DNA of 43,907 bases, taken from contig JAFTYW010000013.1 of the NCBI GenBank assembly GCA_017461245.1, forward strand, positions 1-43,907, written 5' to 3'. The DNA is from Oscillospiraceae bacterium (GTDB lineage: Bacteria > Bacillota > Clostridia > Oscillospirales > Ruminococcaceae). This document shows, in pieces, positions 42,201-43,907 of this stretch (position 1 is its first letter; each line of letters starts with the position of its first letter). A program made the position numbers and the translations under genes. The notes beneath the pieces were generated by a model. That model was not told where the DNA came from, did no database searches, and saw only the letters and a program-made list of their open reading frames with translations.

Positions 42201-43907
42201 GAACTCACGAGTTACCTTGTTGAATGCATCAATACCAAGCCAGTTTTTGCCGTCTACAGAGTAGAGAACTGATTTAACAGCATCGGTTTCGTTAGAAACG
42301 ATGACTTTATTGTAGTCATCAGTTACATCAAACTCGGGATAGAAGTGAACACGCTTAAAGGATTCAATTTCCTTAACGATCTGGATATCACCAACATAAA
42401 GATGGAGATTATCCCAGTTGCTTGTTGCAGATATATCATACAACATAAGTCCAAAGACAGTTAACTCTGAAAGGGTTGCCTTAAGAGTTGCCTTGGGAAC
42501 AAAGAGCCAGCCATCAAATCCGTTTTCAAGGGTTACATAGCTGTCGCTGCTTGTGTAGGTTGTTGTTTCGCCTGTAGCGTAGTTAACAAGTACAGTACCT
42601 GCAAGGGATACAGCGTTGCTTCCGTCGCTGTTGATCTTAAGCTGAGAAATAACGCCATCGTTGTTGCTGACCTTCTTAAGTCTGACTCCAACATAGTTGT
42701 AATCATCAACATCGTCATACAACTCGCTGATTGCTATCGAATCCCCGTATTTTGCAGTTGTGCTGTAAGTACCGGGCAAGAAGCTTACCTTCTGAACATC
42801 GGCAGTCTGGTCAACAGAATAGTATACGCTCGGGGAAACCTCAACATCAAAGAAGTTTTCGCCGTTAATGGTTACAGAATGCATCTGGTAGAACGATTTA
42901 CCTGCTTCAACCAGAGCTGCGTCATAATATAAGCTACCATTTTTCAGAACCTTTTCACTTGTGGTCCATCTTGTAAGACCGAAGTTTGTGCCCTGATTGT
43001 AGTTGATCGATCCGCCCTCTGCAGGAACAGTAAGAATGTTCTTAGCTGTGTCGCTGAGAGTCCAGACCTTTTTGCTGGTGATAAAGGACTTATCAGCAGC
43101 GTTTGCAAAAATTGCAGTAACAGTATGCTCAACAAAGCTCTTTCTGTTTGTTGCTTTGTTAAACTCGGTCTTAGTAAGCCAGGTCTTCTGGTCTACCGAG
43201 TAGAGAGCTACGCCGTCCTCATATTCATCGGTAACGGTGATGCTGTTATTATCAGCTTCAACCTCAAAGTCGGGCTTGGTGTGAGCCGCCTTGAACTTTT
43301 CGTCGCCTTCGAGAAGGAGGATATCGCCGAGATAGAGGATCTTGTCGTCCCAACCATCTAAGGAATACGTATTACTGTCGTGGCAAGGCGATTCGGCACC
43401 GGCTCCGTTATGCATATAGGGCACAATGGAAAGTGCACCAGTACTGCTGCCGTTGGTAATGTTGTCCTTACCATAAACATCAATGGGGAAAACTACCCAT
43501 CCGTCAAAGGCACCTGTAAAGATATAGTCTTTGGATTTCCAGCTGTCAGGAGTGCTGATAGCACCTGTTGCCTTATCAATAGTATAAGCGGTACCAAAGG
43601 TTGATGTTGCTTGTCTTCCGTTTAAATAGAGATAGAAGCCGCTTTTCTTGTTGTTCTCGTCCTCAATCTTAAGTCTGATTGCAATATGAGTAAGATTGGT
43701 TCTATCAATAGAGCTGTGAATTCCCGAGGTGCTGGCAGCGCCATATGTAATAGCATCGGGTAAAATAGTCTGGTTTACACAGGTAGCAATAGGCTGGCCT
43801 GCGATAGAATCTTTTACTCCATCACCATCAGCATCTTCGCTACCTACGGCTCCTTCAGGGTATACTTCAGCTTTATCAAACTCAATAAAGGTTTCGCCGT
43901 CAAACTC
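39249..43907 (-). CDS. Giant repetitive surface/secreted protein with FDGW repeats (5' end beyond window)
   Basis: At least 1552 residues; the frame is open to the window edge, so the N-terminus and signal peptide are not seen. At least four beta-rich repeats of about 312-330 residues are marked by FDGW at window residues 134, 464, 776 and 1093. Each is followed by a Y-x-GD-[IM] segment (YLGDILLLEGD, YVGDIQIVKEI, YQGDMKILKDV, YIGDMLVLEDD). Most are separated by a module with YSVD-x2-TWL/YSIDNTNW. A DADGDGVKD calcium-loop-like motif is at residues 25-33. After the repeats comes a small zinc-knuckle-like HCSVCGKNF module (~1200), two Ig-like domains, and a C-terminal domain ending KYGDAAVEFKPLNDAKKG. 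No LPXTG, SLH or dockerin is visible. Cell-surface or glycan-binding roles are inferred from architecture. Confidence 0.85.
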   Translation of the reverse strand, partial: EFDGETFIEFDKAEVYPEGAVGSEDADGDGVKDSIAGQPIATCVNQTILPDAITYGAASTSGIHSSIDRTNLTHIAIRLKIEDENNKKSGFYLYLNGRQATSTFGTAYTIDKATGAISTPDSWKSKDYIFTGAFDGWVVFPIDVYGKDNITNGSSTGALSIVPYMHNGAGAESPCHDSNTYSLDGWDDKILYLGDILLLEGDEKFKAAHTKPDFEVEADNNSITVTDEYEDGVALYSVDQKTWLTKTEFNKATNRKSFVEHTVTAIFANAADKSFITSKKVWTLSDTAKNILTVPAEGGSINYNQGTNFGLTRWTTSEKVLKNGSLYYDAALVEAGKSFYQMHSVTINGENFFDVEVSPSVYYSVDQTADVQKVSFLPGTYSTTAKYGDSIAISELYDDVDDYNYVGVRLKKVSNNDGVISQLKINSDGSNAVSLAGTVLVNYATGETTTYTSSDSYVTLENGFDGWLFVPKATLKATLSELTVFGLMLYDISATSNWDNLHLYVGDIQIVKEIESFKRVHFYPEFDVTDDYNKVIVSNETDAVKSVLYSVDGKNWLGIDAFNKVTREFFTNYTVYAKYPNAQAKNIVSKTVWTLEDSKNIFTVPSNNYIYYNNAGWDKPEGTGYYWGLARWNTTDTTTAKFHGQSSVDVNGEYMFKTEVTAEQECQPTYLPVTYELNVCYDATADNTAAGGTKEGELYGIQPISALYSDAADYNYIAIRQKIVGDTETPTYLHIGTSHANGAKCDWQNVVLINFTDSSCTTIAESGTTYSLPANFDGWIIVPESQFYSSIAMENVTNVGFRYLSNTNGKTFYQGDMKILKDVNDFVSTLLPPEFDVTVNEDSTKFVLTNEADTANRTVYSIDNTNWYGIDYINAITLEKDYIYTIKAKYPWSDDVVSKEVKTSYYSSGLEDGASYFMNVYDDSTAHPYLGYAVGLTGKQEIGWPSGSATFCKNAEGTHTATRDASANGARLFLREFTDARGNKETFIELDRNEEVSGCVNQTVLADTITYGSVSTSGLHSSIDKTNLKYMAIRIKIEDENNKTSGFYLYINGRQMSSTLGTAYMIDNATGAISTPNTWKRWNCKSYIFEGAFDGWVVIPLDIYGKDKITNGSDAGSLSITAYVHSEVGDETGHDVGTGGDQYALEGWDDKILYIGDMLVLEDDDLFVKTRYCANGLHNLEDVAAVEATADVNGTVEHKHCSVCGKNFDAEGNELATIVSEYADVTFQNASLTLDANTAVNFKADGTALTEGGYTDVKAEFTIEGVEGTVVIDAPLDENGDLELDEENNLVFTFDDVPAEMMSNTITATLKANDANGNECSNTIEYSVKEYCYNILEKYEVGTTDYEEDTEYADAFKKVIVDLLYYGSYVQTLTGTNTDKLVKDDLTRDQKALASAEIPEMKGLKGIYTKSCADDKATWVSANLNFHNNVRLKFNFATEEDVADYKVVISSDKAGENVLATITNDEFVKGKTEYAVYFNELTSVEMNKTVYVTVYNGDTQVSDILAYTISAYAREKYRPEDPNDNLSNVVLAMMKYGDAAVEFKPLNDAKKG

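Noticed and set aside
39627-42272. Several plus-strand open frames opposite the surface protein (39627-40058, 39940-40395, 40506-40859, 41706-42272)
   Set aside because: All lie antisense to a single uninterrupted repetitive frame with consistent internal repeats.
39249-43907. Cellulosomal scaffoldin or dockerin-bearing protein
   Set aside because: The single DADGDGVKD loop near the left of the visible protein is not a paired dockerin repeat, and no cohesin-like wording was seen.

Overview
The window looks like a chromosome segment of a low-to-moderate GC, Gram-positive, strictly anaerobic gut-type Clostridia (Oscillospirales/Ruminococcaceae-like). This is inferred from the gene repertoire (LtaS-type enzyme, ECF S component, AddAB, PduL, a Mn-type yybP-ykoY riboswitch), strong GGAGG ribosome sites, sigma-A promoters with almost invariant 17-nt spacers, and short hairpin-rich intergenic repeats. 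No species can be named from the sequence alone.

Layout. 1-6.1 kb: the 3'-truncated pgi, a D-Ala-D-Ala carboxypeptidase and a zinc-ribbon/DUF2628-like membrane protein (all minus); a pyridoxamine-kinase/ECF S-component pair (plus); a TIGR01212-type radical SAM protein (minus). 6.2-8.7 kb: nnrD with a small lipoprotein gene, then a consensus promoter leading into two tRNA-Ala genes and purC. 8.7-10.7 kb: pyruvate kinase with a LURP-one-like gene (minus). 10.8-11.7 kb: a DeoR regulator. 11.7-16.7 kb: a complete livKHMGF branched-chain amino acid ABC operon (minus). 16.8-20.4 kb: a TVP38/VTT membrane protein and a P2-type ATPase behind a yybP-ykoY riboswitch with an overlapping terminator. 20.4-25.0 kb: galK (minus) divergent from an AraC regulator followed by an LTA-synthase-like enzyme. 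This block is bracketed by two inverted copies of a ~130-bp hairpin repeat. 25.0-31.9 kb: glgB (minus), proBAC (plus), pduL (minus), and a PRK06851-like P-loop ATPase (plus). 32.0-38.9 kb: addB-addA, overlapping by 8 nt. 38.9-43.9 kb: a cluster of hairpin repeats, a 48-codon small gene, and a very long repetitive surface protein (minus) running off the right edge.

Most of the window is housekeeping: glycolysis (pgi, pyk), glycogen (glgB), galactose (galK), proline (proBAC), purine (purC), amino-acid uptake (liv), acyl-phosphate metabolism (pduL), metabolite repair (nnrD), envelope (carboxypeptidase, LtaS-like) and recombination (addAB). The parts least explained by known biology are the FDGW-repeat surface protein with the tightly linked 48-residue acidic peptide, the two hairpin-repeat families, an Arg-box-like palindrome between liv and VTT, and the terminator hairpin that overlaps the ribosome site of the carboxypeptidase gene.

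No CRISPR array, prophage, transposase, integrase or rRNA was seen. Every gene-free gap is shorter than 300 bases, and the larger ones are described by promoter, riboswitch, tRNA, repeat or terminator entries.
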